DNA from: Ga0077536 sp943370145
Lineage (GTDB): Bacteria > Pseudomonadota > Gammaproteobacteria > Ga0077536
Direction of reading: 5' to 3'
Assembly (NCBI GenBank): GCA_943370145.1
Contig: CALRPY020000019.1
Coordinates: 7,209 to 71,208, forward strand
DNA: 64,000 nt
Every line of letters begins with the position of its first letter. The first letter of the stretch is position 1. The notes beneath the pieces were generated by a model that worked only from the letters and a program-made list of their open reading frames with translations, was not told the DNA's origin and did not search any database. Below, in pieces: positions 52,240 to 61,278 of the stretch. Position numbers and translations under genes: made by a program.

Positions 52240-53343
52240 TCAAGCCGAGGCCGGCCGGGCGACGAGGCGGAGATCCGGTCCGACGCGGGTGGTCTCGACG
52301 ATATCGAGGCCCGGGCACTGCGCCAGCGCCGTGAAGTCGGCCACCGCGAAGGCGCTGCGCGCCCCGCTGCCGAGGATCTTCGGCGCCAGGTAGCACACGA
52401 GTTCATCGACGAGCCCCGCCGCGAGCAGGGCGCCGGCGAGGCGGGGACCGCATTCAGCCAGCACCTCGTTGATGGCCAGTTCGCCCAGGCGCGCGAGCAC
52501 GGCCGGCAGGTCCACGCCACCGCCGCCTGCCGCCACGGTTTCCACACGGGCGCCGACGGCCGCCAGGCGGGCGCGCCGCCCGGCCTCGCCCCCGGTGGTG
52601 AACACGTGGACCGGCTCCGGCGTGGCGAACAGCCGCGCGTCCGGCTCGAGGCGCAGCGTAGCGTCGAGCACGACCCGGGCCGGTGGCGTGCCACCCAGAT
52701 CGAAACCCGGGTCACGGACGTTGAGGGCCGGATCGTCGGCGAGCACCGTGCCGATGCCCGTGAGCACCGCGCAGCTGCGCGCGCGCAGCCGCTGCACGTC
52801 GGCGCGCGCGGCGGGGCCTGTGATCCATTGACTTTGCCCGTTCGCGAGCGCGGTCTTGCCGTCAAGGCTCATGCCGACCTTCAGCGTGACGAACGGGCGT
52901 CCGCGCTGGAAGCGGCTCATGAAACCCCGATTGAGCTCACGGGCGGCAGCGCCCAGCGGTCCGGCGTCGACCGCGATGCCGGCGGCGCGCAGGCGCGCCG
53001 CGCCCTGCCCCGCGACCAGTGGATGGGGATCGTCGCAGGCGTAGACCACGCGCGCGACGCGCGCGGCGACCAGGGCATCGACGCAGGGCGGCGTGCGGCC
53101 GTGGTGATTGCAGGGTTCGAGGGTCACGTAGGCGGTGGCGCCGGTGGCAAGTGCCCCGGCTTCGCCGAGCGCGACGACCTCTGCGTGCGGCCCACCCGCG
53201 TGATGGTGAAAGCCACGGCCGACGATCACGCCGTCGCGCACGATGACGCAGCCGACGCGCGGATTGGGCCGGGTCGAGCACAGCCCGCGCGACGCGAGGC
53301 GCAGCGCGTCCGCCATGAAGCGTTGATCGTCTGCTGCGCTCAT
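52240..53343 (-). CDS. ribD: Bifunctional riboflavin deaminase/reductase
   Basis: 367 residues. The N-terminal zinc deaminase domain (about 1-145) shows GGPHAEVVAL (His and Glu) and PCNHHGRTPPC (two Cys). The C-terminal reductase domain (about 146-365) carries KVGMSLDGKTAL and ECGPRLAGALL. It carries out two steps after GTP opening. It overlaps nothing and follows nrdR after 40 bp. Confidence 0.97.
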   Translation of the reverse strand: MSAADDQRFMADALRLASRGLCSTRPNPRVGCVIVRDGVIVGRGFHHHAGGPHAEVVALGEAGALATGATAYVTLEPCNHHGRTPPCVDALVAARVARVVYACDDPHPLVAGQGAARLRAAGIAVDAGPLGAAARELNRGFMSRFQRGRPFVTLKVGMSLDGKTALANGQSQWITGPAARADVQRLRARSCAVLTGIGTVLADDPALNVRDPGFDLGGTPPARVVLDATLRLEPDARLFATPEPVHVFTTGGEAGRRARLAAVGARVETVAAGGGGVDLPAVLARLGELAINEVLAECGPRLAGALLAAGLVDELVCYLAPKILGSGARSAFAVADFTALAQCPGLDIVETTRVGPDLRLVARPASA

Positions 53344-53383
53344 GGGTCGCTGCCTGGCACGCTGGCGGATGCCGGCGTTGCGC

Positions 53384-53905
53384 CTAGCGCTTGCCCTTCG
53401 CGGGTTCGTCGGCCGGAATCAGGTTGAGCTGCTGTTCGCGCAGGTCGGGCGGCAGATCATTCTCGAGTCGCTCGATTTCCTCGAGGAAGGCCTTCACGTC
53501 CTCGAAGCTGCGGTAGACCGACGCGAAGCGGACATAGGCGACCTGGTCCAGTCCGCGCAGTTCGTCCATGACGAGATCGCCGATGCGGCGGGATTCGATC
53601 TCGCGGTCGCCGCTTTCACGCACGCGGCGGGTGATGCGGTTGATGGCGGCCTCGACCCGCTCCATCTCGACCGGCCGCTTTTCCAGCGCCTTGACGATGC
53701 CACGGCGCAGCTTCTCGTCGCTGAAGGTCTCGCGGCGGCCATCGCTCTTGATGACGCGCGGCAGGCTCAGTTCGGCCGTTTCATAGGTTGTGAAGCGCGC
53801 CTTGCACTCCATGCACTCGCGCCGCCGGCGGATCTGGTCGCCTTCGCCGAGCAGCCGCGAGTCTATGACTCGCGTGTCGTTGTGGGCGCAGAAGGGACAG
53901 TGCAC
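53384..53905 (-). CDS. nrdR: Transcriptional repressor NrdR
   Basis: 173 residues. The N-terminal zinc ribbon uses MHCPFC (CX2C) and CMEC (CX2C), followed by an ATP-cone (about 47-137, VIKSDGRRETFS). NrdR represses ribonucleotide reductase genes when dATP is high. It is placed between glyA and ribD, as in many Gammaproteobacteria. The C-terminal tail is about 20 residues longer than the shortest family members and Lys-rich at the end. Confidence 0.97.
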   Translation of the reverse strand: MHCPFCAHNDTRVIDSRLLGEGDQIRRRRECMECKARFTTYETAELSLPRVIKSDGRRETFSDEKLRRGIVKALEKRPVEMERVEAAINRITRRVRESGDREIESRRIGDLVMDELRGLDQVAYVRFASVYRSFEDVKAFLEEIERLENDLPPDLREQQLNLIPADEPAKGKR

Positions 53906-53923
53906 GGCCGGCGGCGCCCGGGC

Positions 53924-55180
53924 TCAGCTGCCGTAGACCGGGAACTGCGCGCAGAGCTCGGTCACCCTGCCGCGGACCTCGGCATTCACCCGCTCATCGT
54001 CGATGTGGTCGAGCACGTCGCACATCCAGCCGGCAATGGCGCACGCTTCCGCTTCGCCACAGCCGCGGGTCGTCATCGCCGGCGTGCCGATGCGAATCCC
54101 GCTCGTGACGAAAGGCGACTGCGGATCGTTGGGCACGGCGTTCTTGTTGACGGTGATGTGCGCCTTGCCCAGCGCCGCGTCGGCCGCCTTGCCGGTGAGG
54201 CCCCGCGGCGACAGGTCGACCAGGAAGAGGTGGTTGTCGGTGCCGCCCGACACGACCTTGAAGCCGCGCGACATGAAGGTCTCGGCCATGGCCCGTGCGT
54301 TCGTGATCACCTGTTCCTGGTAGGCGCGGAAGCCGGGCGCCATCGCCTCCTTGAACGCGACCGCCTTGGCGGCGATGACGTGCATCAGCGGGCCGCCCTG
54401 GATGCCGGGGAACACGGCGGAATTGACCTTCTTCTCGAGTTCCTCGTTGCGCCGGGCGAGGATGAGGCCGCTGCGCGGGCCGCGCAGGGTCTTGTGCGTC
54501 GTGGTGGTCGTCATGTCCGCGAGCTGGACCGGGCTCGGATACAGGCCGACTGCGACCAGGCCGGCGACGTGGGCCATGTCGGACACCAGATAGGCGCCGA
54601 CCTCGTCGGCGATTTCGCGGAATTTAGCCCAGTCGATCACGCGCGAGTAGGCGGAGAAGCCGGTCATGATCATGCGCGGCCGATGCTCGCGCGCGAGCCG
54701 CACGACCTCGTCGTAGTCGATGAGGCCGGTGGCGACGTCGAGGCCGTACTGGACGGCCCGGTAGGTGCGCCCGGAGAAATTGACGGCCGCGCCGTGGGTC
54801 AGGTGGCCACCGTGGGCGAGGCTCATGCCGAGCACGCAGTCACCTGCATTGAGCAGGCCGAGGTAGACCGCGGCATTCGCCTGCGAACCCGAATGGGGCT
54901 GCACGTTCGCGTAGTCGGCGCCGAACAGCGCCTTGGCCCGGTCAATCGCCAGCTGTTCGACGACGTCGACGTGCTCGCACCCGCCATAGTAGCGCTTGCC
55001 CGGGTATCCCTCGGCGTACTTGTTCGTCAGCACCGTGCCCTGGGCTTCCAGCACACGGGGGCTGGTGTGGTTCTCCGAGGCAATCAGCTCGATATGGTCT
55101 TCCTGGCGCTGGCGCTCGTTCTCCAGCGCACGCCACAGCTCGGAATCGAAGCCCTGGATGCCCATGTCTTTCGGGAACAA
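53924..55180 (-). CDS. glyA: Serine hydroxymethyltransferase
   Basis: 418 residues from TTG at 55180, which has GGAGG eight bases upstream and gives the typical N-terminus FPKDMGIQGFD; the frame running to 55303 adds unconserved residues. PLP-binding Lys is in TTTTHKTLRGPR. Other conserved segments are IASENHTS, KYAEGYPGKRYYGG and HSGSQANAAVY. The enzyme makes glycine and methylene-tetrahydrofolate from serine and is a main source of C1 units. It begins the glyA-nrdR-rib-nusB-thiL series; a promoter lies about 100 bp upstream. Confidence 0.97.
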   Translation of the reverse strand: MFPKDMGIQGFDSELWRALENERQRQEDHIELIASENHTSPRVLEAQGTVLTNKYAEGYPGKRYYGGCEHVDVVEQLAIDRAKALFGADYANVQPHSGSQANAAVYLGLLNAGDCVLGMSLAHGGHLTHGAAVNFSGRTYRAVQYGLDVATGLIDYDEVVRLAREHRPRMIMTGFSAYSRVIDWAKFREIADEVGAYLVSDMAHVAGLVAVGLYPSPVQLADMTTTTTHKTLRGPRSGLILARRNEELEKKVNSAVFPGIQGGPLMHVIAAKAVAFKEAMAPGFRAYQEQVITNARAMAETFMSRGFKVVSGGTDNHLFLVDLSPRGLTGKAADAALGKAHITVNKNAVPNDPQSPFVTSGIRIGTPAMTTRGCGEAEACAIAGWMCDVLDHIDDERVNAEVRGRVTELCAQFPVYGS

Positions 55181-55277
55181 TTCGCAATCCTCCGTCTGGT
55201 GAAACAAGCCGCTGGCGGGCGCAGGCGCCGGCGTCGCGCGCGTGGCCAGCGGCGGCGCGCCCCGGGATTCCGGCATT

Positions 55278-55307
55278 ATTAAATATCGCGCTGCACAGCT
55301 CAATCAA
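55278..55307 (-). promoter_or_regulatory. Sigma-70 promoter for glyA
   Basis: On the minus strand TTGATT (plus 55302-55307) is separated by 18 bp from TTTAAT (plus 55278-55283), 4 of 6 and 5 of 6 matches to the consensus. It lies in an unusually AT-rich patch. A leader of about 90 nt precedes the TTG start. The rest of the 313-bp gap to cyaA (55181-55493) shows nothing recognisable apart from this. Confidence 0.62.
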
Positions 55308-55493
55308 AACATATTGAATTTGCGGGCGATTTTGTTCACCGACGCGAAAGGCGAGCCACGCGAGCGACGATCAAGTTAATTCCGCCGGGGCCGCTAAACA
55401 GGGTCTGGAGATTCGAACCGGCCCGGCACTCGGGCGTCCCGCACGGCCCGGGACGCCCGGCACCGGCGACAACGCACAAGGCGACCACGCGGC

Positions 55494-58325
55494 ATGGCGG
55501 AAGCGGCACTCGACGGGAATTCGGAAATCGCGCTGGAAGAGCGCTTCATGGTGGTCAACCGCGACCGCCTGCAGCGCACGTACGCGACGATGAGCGGACG
55601 CCAGCAGGCCTTCGTCGAGCTGCTGCCGCTGCTGTTCCACGTCAACCATCCCCTGCTGCCTGGCTACATCTCGCAGGACGTGCCGGCAGGCGTGTGCGAC
55701 TACGTGCCGGGGCGCACCGCGCTGGCGGCCGCGAAACAGCTCGCACGCACCTTCGTCTACGAACAGCGACTGCAGCGAAACTACGCGATTCGCGGCCTCT
55801 ACCTGATGGGCAGCCCGGGCACGATTGCTTATACGCGGCAAAGCGACCTCGACGTGTGGCTGGTGCATGACGCGGGGCTTGCGGAGGCGGAAGTCGTGCG
55901 GCTGCGCGAGAAGGCGCGACGCATCGAGGACTATTCGCAGGGCACGGGCCTCGACCTGCATTTCTTCGTATTCGACGCGGAGCGCTTCAAGCGTGGCGAG
56001 ACGCTCAGCCTCTCGGATGAGAGCAGCGGCAGTACGCAGCATTACCTGCTGCTCGACGAGTTCTACCGGTCGGGTCTGTTGCTGGCGGGCCTGCGCCCGC
56101 TGTGGTGGGCGGTGCCGCCCGGCGAAGAGCACCGCTACGACGAGTACATCGCGGAAGCCGAGCAGAAGCGCACGCTGGCGCCGCGCGCCTATGTCGACTT
56201 CGGCGGTCTTGCCCGCATCCCGGCGGAGGAGTTCTTCGGCGGCACCGTGTGGCAGCTCTACAAGAGCATCGACTCGCCTTACAAATCCGTGATGAAGCTG
56301 CTGCTCATGGAAGCGTACGCGGCGGAGTACCCGGATATCGGCCTGTTGAGCCACCGCCACAAGCTCGCGTTGCGGCGGGAAGTGACGCTCGACGAGCTGG
56401 ACCCTTACGTCGCGATGTACCGCAAGGTCGAGGAATACCTGCTCGCGCGCAAGGACGACAGCCGGCTGCGGCTGTTGCGGCGCGCATTCTACATCAAGAC
56501 CAACGAGGTGCTGACCCAGCCGCCAGACCCGCGCCAGCCCGCCTGGCGGCGGCAGAACATCGAACGCCTGGTGCGGGACTGGGGCTGGCCCCCGCAGGTC
56601 CTGAGCCATCTCGACCAGCGGCAGCGCTGGCGCATCGACAGCGCCATCGATGAGCGGCGCGACCTGGTGAAAGTCCTGCAGAAGAGTTACGGGGCGCTGT
56701 CGGAGTTCGCGCGCCGCTTCGCCACCGACAAACGCATCACGCAGCTCGATCTGACCGTGCTCGGGCGCAAGCTCTACGCGGCCTTCGACAAGAAGCCGAA
56801 CAAGATCGAACTGATCACGCGTGGCCTGTGCAGCGCGCCCGAGGAAACGGAGCTGTCGCTGCACCAGGTGAGCTTCGAGCGCACCGGGCTGCAATGGATG
56901 CTGTTCGACGGCGCGGTCACGCCCGACGCGCTGCAGAACCGGGCGCCGCTGCGTCGCTCGCCATCGCTGGTCGACGTCCTCGCATGGTGCTTCTTCAACC
57001 GCCTGACGGGCGCCGCGACCCAGTGGCACCACTTTGCGAACGGGCGCCGCCAGTCGCCACAGATCATTCGCAAGATTCTGGATGCGCTGGAGTCCGCCTA
57101 TCCGCAGCACGAACTGCCGCCCACCGAACTGGGCGCGCTCGGCCATGCACCCCGCGTGGCGCGCGCCATGTTCTTCGTCAACGTGGGCCTCGACACCGTG
57201 CTGAGCGGCGGGCGTCTCGGCGCCGTGCTGACGAGCGACCGCACGGATGCGTTCCAGTTCGGCGGCCAGCGAATGAACCTCGTGCGCACCATCGACCTTC
57301 TGCTCCAGACCAGCTGGGAAGAGCTGCTCTGCTTCCGCTTCGAAGGCGAGGACGGCATCGCCCAGGCAGTCTGCGAATACCTGAAGCGGCTCGGCCCGAA
57401 TCCGGAGCCGGTCCAGCATACGGCGCTCATCCACTGCTTCGATGCCGACTACAACAACGCGATCACGCAGCGCCTCGGCCAGCACCTCGCCGAGCTCGTG
57501 CGACTGGTGTCCCGCGTCCAGCCCGGCGCCTCGCTGCATCACATCGTGAGCATCGGTGACAGCTTCTGTGACATGTACCGCACGTCGCAGGGCATCCGTT
57601 ACCAGCTGCACGCGGGACAGGCGGCGCTGCTCAAGGCGCTCTCCGCGCAGCCTGTCGGCTTCCGTCACGTCGAATTCGGCGGGCATCTCGCGGTCGAGTC
57701 ACCGCTGAGCCGGGTCTTCGCGAGCAACCGGCCGGGCTGCATCCAGGTCTTCGCACTGCCCCATCGCGAACGCATCGAGATCTTCATGCTGAGCGCCGAG
57801 GGCGCGCTGTTCCGCTACGTGCACGAGGATGCCGATCCCTCGCCACTGTTCGACCATCTCGTGCGCTTTCTCGGCAATGTCGGGCGCAACGCGGAAATGA
57901 CGGACGGACGGCCACCACCGGCGATCGAGTGCCACGTGATGAAGGCCGCGCCGGGCGGCTATGCACTGCAGGCGATTCCGGCGGCCGGCGCGGAGAATCG
58001 CCCCTACCTGCCGCTGCGCCTGTTCGTCGATCTCGACCGCGACAAGCGTCCCCGTTTCGTCGCCTACCTGGACGAGGAGCAGTTCAGCACCGAGGAATAC
58101 GGCAACGGCCTGTTCGAGGCCCTCGCACGGGCCGTGCTGCAGAAACGCCAGGGCCGCGGCCGCTACCCCGTCTACATCACCGATCTGGAACTGTCGCCAG
58201 CCCTCCTGCAGGGGCGCAACATCGACCCGCGCAACGTCATCGAACTGCTGCGCCAGAAGCTGCGCATCGAGCAGCAGCTGACGCAGGCGCTGGCGCGCGA
58301 TCCCGCCTCCCCAGCCGAGGCCTGA
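55494..58325 (+). CDS. cyaA: Class I adenylate cyclase
   Basis: 943 residues, longer than the 848 of Escherichia coli. The N-terminal catalytic part starts with ERFMVVNRDRLQRTYA and has LLPLLFHVNHPLLPGY, then YLMGSPGTIAYTRQSDLDVWLVHD near residues 102-125, the nucleotidyltransferase-type active site. The C-terminal regulatory half (about 540-940) is more variable. It makes cAMP for Crp-type regulation. It is divergent from glyA and not visibly part of an operon. Confidence 0.93.
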   Translation: MAEAALDGNSEIALEERFMVVNRDRLQRTYATMSGRQQAFVELLPLLFHVNHPLLPGYISQDVPAGVCDYVPGRTALAAAKQLARTFVYEQRLQRNYAIRGLYLMGSPGTIAYTRQSDLDVWLVHDAGLAEAEVVRLREKARRIEDYSQGTGLDLHFFVFDAERFKRGETLSLSDESSGSTQHYLLLDEFYRSGLLLAGLRPLWWAVPPGEEHRYDEYIAEAEQKRTLAPRAYVDFGGLARIPAEEFFGGTVWQLYKSIDSPYKSVMKLLLMEAYAAEYPDIGLLSHRHKLALRREVTLDELDPYVAMYRKVEEYLLARKDDSRLRLLRRAFYIKTNEVLTQPPDPRQPAWRRQNIERLVRDWGWPPQVLSHLDQRQRWRIDSAIDERRDLVKVLQKSYGALSEFARRFATDKRITQLDLTVLGRKLYAAFDKKPNKIELITRGLCSAPEETELSLHQVSFERTGLQWMLFDGAVTPDALQNRAPLRRSPSLVDVLAWCFFNRLTGAATQWHHFANGRRQSPQIIRKILDALESAYPQHELPPTELGALGHAPRVARAMFFVNVGLDTVLSGGRLGAVLTSDRTDAFQFGGQRMNLVRTIDLLLQTSWEELLCFRFEGEDGIAQAVCEYLKRLGPNPEPVQHTALIHCFDADYNNAITQRLGQHLAELVRLVSRVQPGASLHHIVSIGDSFCDMYRTSQGIRYQLHAGQAALLKALSAQPVGFRHVEFGGHLAVESPLSRVFASNRPGCIQVFALPHRERIEIFMLSAEGALFRYVHEDADPSPLFDHLVRFLGNVGRNAEMTDGRPPPAIECHVMKAAPGGYALQAIPAAGAENRPYLPLRLFVDLDRDKRPRFVAYLDEEQFSTEEYGNGLFEALARAVLQKRQGRGRYPVYITDLELSPALLQGRNIDPRNVIELLRQKLRIEQQLTQALARDPASPAEA

Positions 58326-58372
58326 GACCGGGAAGCGGACACCCGGGAGGTCCGCCCGACGGCGAACCCGGG

Positions 58373-58378
58373 TAGAAT
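58373..58378 (+). promoter_or_regulatory. Possible -10 element of the DUF815-hpt-MTIP unit
   Basis: TAGAAT (5 of 6 to the -10 consensus) in an otherwise GC-rich 89-bp gap after cyaA, 36 bp before the next start codon. No convincing -35 is visible at the expected distance, so this is only a candidate. Confidence 0.33.
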
Positions 58379-58414
58379 GCGGCGCTGTTCCTCCACCGCG
58401 CCGAGCACCTGCCG

Positions 58415-59296
58415 ATGACTGCCGCCGACGATTTCTTCGCCCGCGCCGAGAAACTTCTCGCGCGCTTCGAACAGAGCCTGCCGCCGCTACCCGACAGCCG
58501 CATCGAGGACGGCATCGCGTGGCGCTGGCGCAAGCGCAATGGCCGGGGCTGGCTCGATCCGATCACACGCTTCAACCCGGTGGCGCTGGATGATCTGCAG
58601 CACATCGAGGTGCAGAAGGAGGAACTGTCGCGCAACACGCGCCAGTTCCTGGCCGGATTGCCGGCAAACAACGCCCTGCTGTGGGGGCCGCGCGGCACCG
58701 GCAAGTCTTCGCTGGTGAAAGCCCTGCTCAACGCCTATGCGCCCGCAGGCCTGCGGCTGGTGGAAGTCGAGCGGCACGATCTGGTCGACCTGCCCGATAT
58801 CGTCGACGCGCTCGCGTCGCGCAGCGCGCGTTACATCGTGTTCTGCGACGACCTTTCCTTCGACGAACACGACCAGACCTACCGTGCGCTGAAGACGGTG
58901 CTGGACGGCTCGGTGCTCAGCACGCCGGACAACCTGCTGATCTACGCGACGTCGAATCGGCGCCACCTGGTGCCGGAACGACTGCGCGACAACAACGACG
59001 CGCGCCACGACGAGGACGGCGAGGTCCACCAGAGCGAGGCCGTCGAGGAGAAAATCTCGCTGTCGGAGCGGTTTGGGCTGTGGCTCTCGTTCCACCAGTT
59101 CAACCAGGACCGCTATCTCGACATCGTCGACCACTGGCTCACCGCCTTCGACGTCCCCGCGCGAGACAGCGCGGAAGTGCGGCGCGCGGCGCTGCAGTGG
59201 GCCCTGCTCCACGGTTCGCGCAGCGGTCGTGCGGCGCACCAGTTCGCGCGTGACTGGGCCGGGCGCGTGGCGCTCGCGACGCGGGAGTCCACATGA
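58415..59296 (+). CDS. DUF815 AAA-type ATPase
   Basis: 293 residues. Walker A is WGPRGTGKSSLVKA (about 88-101), Walker B is FCDDLSFDE (about 145-153), and ATSNRRHLVPER (about 175-186) fits sensor 1. DUF815 proteins are AAA-like ATPases of unknown role. The stop codon overlaps the next start (ATGA), so it is translationally coupled to the phosphoribosyltransferase. No substrate-binding or membrane segment is seen. Confidence 0.92.
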   Translation: MTAADDFFARAEKLLARFEQSLPPLPDSRIEDGIAWRWRKRNGRGWLDPITRFNPVALDDLQHIEVQKEELSRNTRQFLAGLPANNALLWGPRGTGKSSLVKALLNAYAPAGLRLVEVERHDLVDLPDIVDALASRSARYIVFCDDLSFDEHDQTYRALKTVLDGSVLSTPDNLLIYATSNRRHLVPERLRDNNDARHDEDGEVHQSEAVEEKISLSERFGLWLSFHQFNQDRYLDIVDHWLTAFDVPARDSAEVRRAALQWALLHGSRSGRAAHQFARDWAGRVALATREST

Positions 59297-59847
59297 GCGC
59301 AGTACCCGCTGACATCCAGCCCGCGCGCGACGAGGCCGACTGCCTCTATACCGGTGACGAGGTCGCGAGCGCATGCGACCGCATGGCGCGGTCCGTGGAC
59401 GCCCGGCTGCGCGGCACGAACCCGCTGCTGCTGGTGACGATGACCGGCGGCATGATGCCCGCCGCGCTGCTGATGTCGCGCCTCGATTTTCCGCTGCAGA
59501 TCGACTACATCCACCTCACGCGCTACGGCAGCGCCACCACCGGCGGCGCCATCGAATGGCTGCGGCGGCCGGCAATGAGCCTGCAGGGGCGCACGGTGCT
59601 GCTCGTCGACGACCTCCTCGACCACGGGCTCACGCTGCAGGCGGCGGTCGATGAATGCCGCACGAGCGGCGCACGCGAGGTGCTGACGGCGGTCCTCGTC
59701 GTCAAGGACGTCGTCAATCGACCCGGCCTCGCCGAGGTCGATTTTCACGCACTGGTCACGCCCGATCGTTACCTCTTCGGCGCGGGCATGGATTACAAGA
59801 CCTACTGGCGGAACTGCGCCGGTATCTACGCGGTCAAGGGCACATGA
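59293..59847 (+). CDS. hpt: Hypoxanthine-guanine phosphoribosyltransferase
   Basis: 184 residues of the type I phosphoribosyltransferase fold, with the PRPP loop LLVDDLLDHGLTL (about 97-109) and MTGGMMPAALL near 50. It salvages hypoxanthine or guanine with PRPP. It overlaps the DUF815 gene and the following phosphorylase gene by 4 nt each, forming a tight three-gene unit. This is logical because the next enzyme releases hypoxanthine. Confidence 0.92.
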   Translation: MSAVPADIQPARDEADCLYTGDEVASACDRMARSVDARLRGTNPLLLVTMTGGMMPAALLMSRLDFPLQIDYIHLTRYGSATTGGAIEWLRRPAMSLQGRTVLLVDDLLDHGLTLQAAVDECRTSGAREVLTAVLVVKDVVNRPGLAEVDFHALVTPDRYLFGAGMDYKTYWRNCAGIYAVKGT

Positions 59848-60593
59848 GCCGATACGCAATCATCGGGGGCAGCGGACTCGACTCGCTGGGCCCGCTGCAG
59901 ATTTCGGCCCGCCGCCAGGTGATCACGGCCTACGGCGCGCCGTCCGGTCCGCTGTGCGAAGGGAATTTCGCGGGTTCGCCGGTCGTGTTCCTGCCGCGCC
60001 ATGGCGAGACCCACCGCATCCCGCCGCACCTCATCAACTATCGCGCGAACATCGCGGCCCTGAAGACGCTGGGCGTGACTTCCGTCATCGCGGTCACGGC
60101 GGTCGGCGGCATAGGCCCGGAAGCGGGCCCCGGACGGATCGTGATCCCCGACCAGATCATCGACTACACCTACGGGCGCGAACACACCTTCTCCGATGGC
60201 ACGGCCGATGCGGTCGACCACGTCGACTTCACCGAGCCCTACAGCGCCGCGCTGCGCGCGCTGCTGATCGAAGTGGCGCCGGACGCCGGCTGCGAAGTCG
60301 TGCCCCACGGCGTGTACGGAGCGACCCAGGGCCCGCGCCTGGAAACCGCCGCCGAAATCGCGCGCATGGCGCGCGACGGCTGTTCCATCGTCGGCATGAC
60401 CGGCATGCCGGAGGCCGCGCTCGCGCGCGAGGCCGGTCTTGACTACGCGACCGTCTCGCTGAGCGTGAACTGGGCGGCAGGCATCGGCGGCGCGACGATT
60501 TCGCTGGAGGAGATCGGCCAGCACCTGACGCAGGGCATGACCGCGGTGCTGCGACTGGTCGGTCGCGCGATCGGCGTCGCGCTCAGTCGCTGA
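59844..60593 (+). CDS. S-methyl-5'-thioinosine phosphorylase
   Basis: 249 residues from the ATG at 59844, which overlaps the hpt stop codon. Purine-phosphorylase features: AIIGGSGLDSL, FLPRHGETH, HLINYRANI, TQGPRLETAAEI and TGMPEAALARE. The NWAAGIGG segment near residue 210 replaces the DYDCW of methylthioadenosine phosphorylases and fits the Pseudomonas-type enzyme that acts on methylthioinosine, giving hypoxanthine. Hypoxanthine would feed the phosphoribosyltransferase encoded just upstream. It overlaps the convergent csiV gene by 11 bp. Confidence 0.9.
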   Translation: MSRYAIIGGSGLDSLGPLQISARRQVITAYGAPSGPLCEGNFAGSPVVFLPRHGETHRIPPHLINYRANIAALKTLGVTSVIAVTAVGGIGPEAGPGRIVIPDQIIDYTYGREHTFSDGTADAVDHVDFTEPYSAALRALLIEVAPDAGCEVVPHGVYGATQGPRLETAAEIARMARDGCSIVGMTGMPEAALAREAGLDYATVSLSVNWAAGIGGATISLEEIGQHLTQGMTAVLRLVGRAIGVALSR

Positions 60594-61278
60594 GCGGCGC
60601 CCCGGCAGCGGGCCCCATGCTCGCGGGTGCTTCAGCGGCCGGAGGCAGCACCTCGGTGACCTGCAGCAGGATGCCCAGCAGTTCATGGTCGAGGTAGTGA
60701 AGTTCGCCGGGGCGCAGGTTGCGCGAGGAGCGCACGCGCACCGGTGTCTCGCCGGCCATGACCACGAAGTCCGTGCTCACCCTGAGTTGCGGTTTCGCGA
60801 CCTGCAGCGTCACGCTGCCCTCGGCACGCGGCCGCACCGGCGCCAGTCCACCACCTTCCGCCGCCGTTGGCACGGCTGGCGCACCGTCCGCGAGATAGAC
60901 CGGCGCGACCACGCTGTCGGGCTGGCGCCAAGCGGCGTGTGAGAGAACCTCGTAGGTCGCGGCGCCCGCCAGCAGCTTTTCCGCCCCCGCAAGCCGGTGC
61001 ATCGTCGCGGGCAGGCGGGCGAAGGTCGGCGGCGGAAGCAGCGCGTCGGTGGCGGCTTCCTCAGCGAGGCGGCGGGCGGCGCCGAAGTCCGGCAGCGGCG
61101 CGGAAGGCGACCACTGTCCGGCATCGGCGACCACATGCCGGAACACGATGACTTCGATCTCATAGTCGGCGGCCGGCGCCGACATGGCGCACAGCAGGGC
61201 CAGGCCCAGCGCCGCCAGCAGGCGGCCCGCGGTCCGCCGCTTTACCGGCTTCGCCGATGCCCGCGTATCCATGGTCAT
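60583..61278 (-). CDS. csiV: CsiV-like exported protein
   Basis: 231 residues with a signal peptide (basic start, hydrophobic 18-35, cleavage near APAAD). The YEIEVIVFRHVV segment at the mature N-terminus and the LDHELLGILLQV ending match CsiV, a periplasmic protein that in Vibrio supports penicillin-binding protein 1a through LpoA. It is placed directly after mfd, with a 4-nt ATGA overlap, the same gene order as in Pseudomonas and Vibrio. The middle is Pro/Ala-rich and divergent. Confidence 0.85.
   Translation of the reverse strand: MTMDTRASAKPVKRRTAGRLLAALGLALLCAMSAPAADYEIEVIVFRHVVADAGQWSPSAPLPDFGAARRLAEEAATDALLPPPTFARLPATMHRLAGAEKLLAGAATYEVLSHAAWRQPDSVVAPVYLADGAPAVPTAAEGGGLAPVRPRAEGSVTLQVAKPQLRVSTDFVVMAGETPVRVRSSRNLRPGELHYLDHELLGILLQVTEVLPPAAEAPASMGPAAGAPLSD

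Noticed and set aside
53342..55282. Plus-strand open frame of 646 codons opposite nrdR and glyA
   Set aside because: Both minus-strand genes are certain; the frame carries no family pattern.
51490..55493. FMN riboswitch before the riboflavin genes
   Set aside because: Gaps between glyA, nrdR, ribD, ribE and ribB are 18-62 bp, too short for the aptamer, and no RFN-like conserved boxes are visible upstream of glyA.
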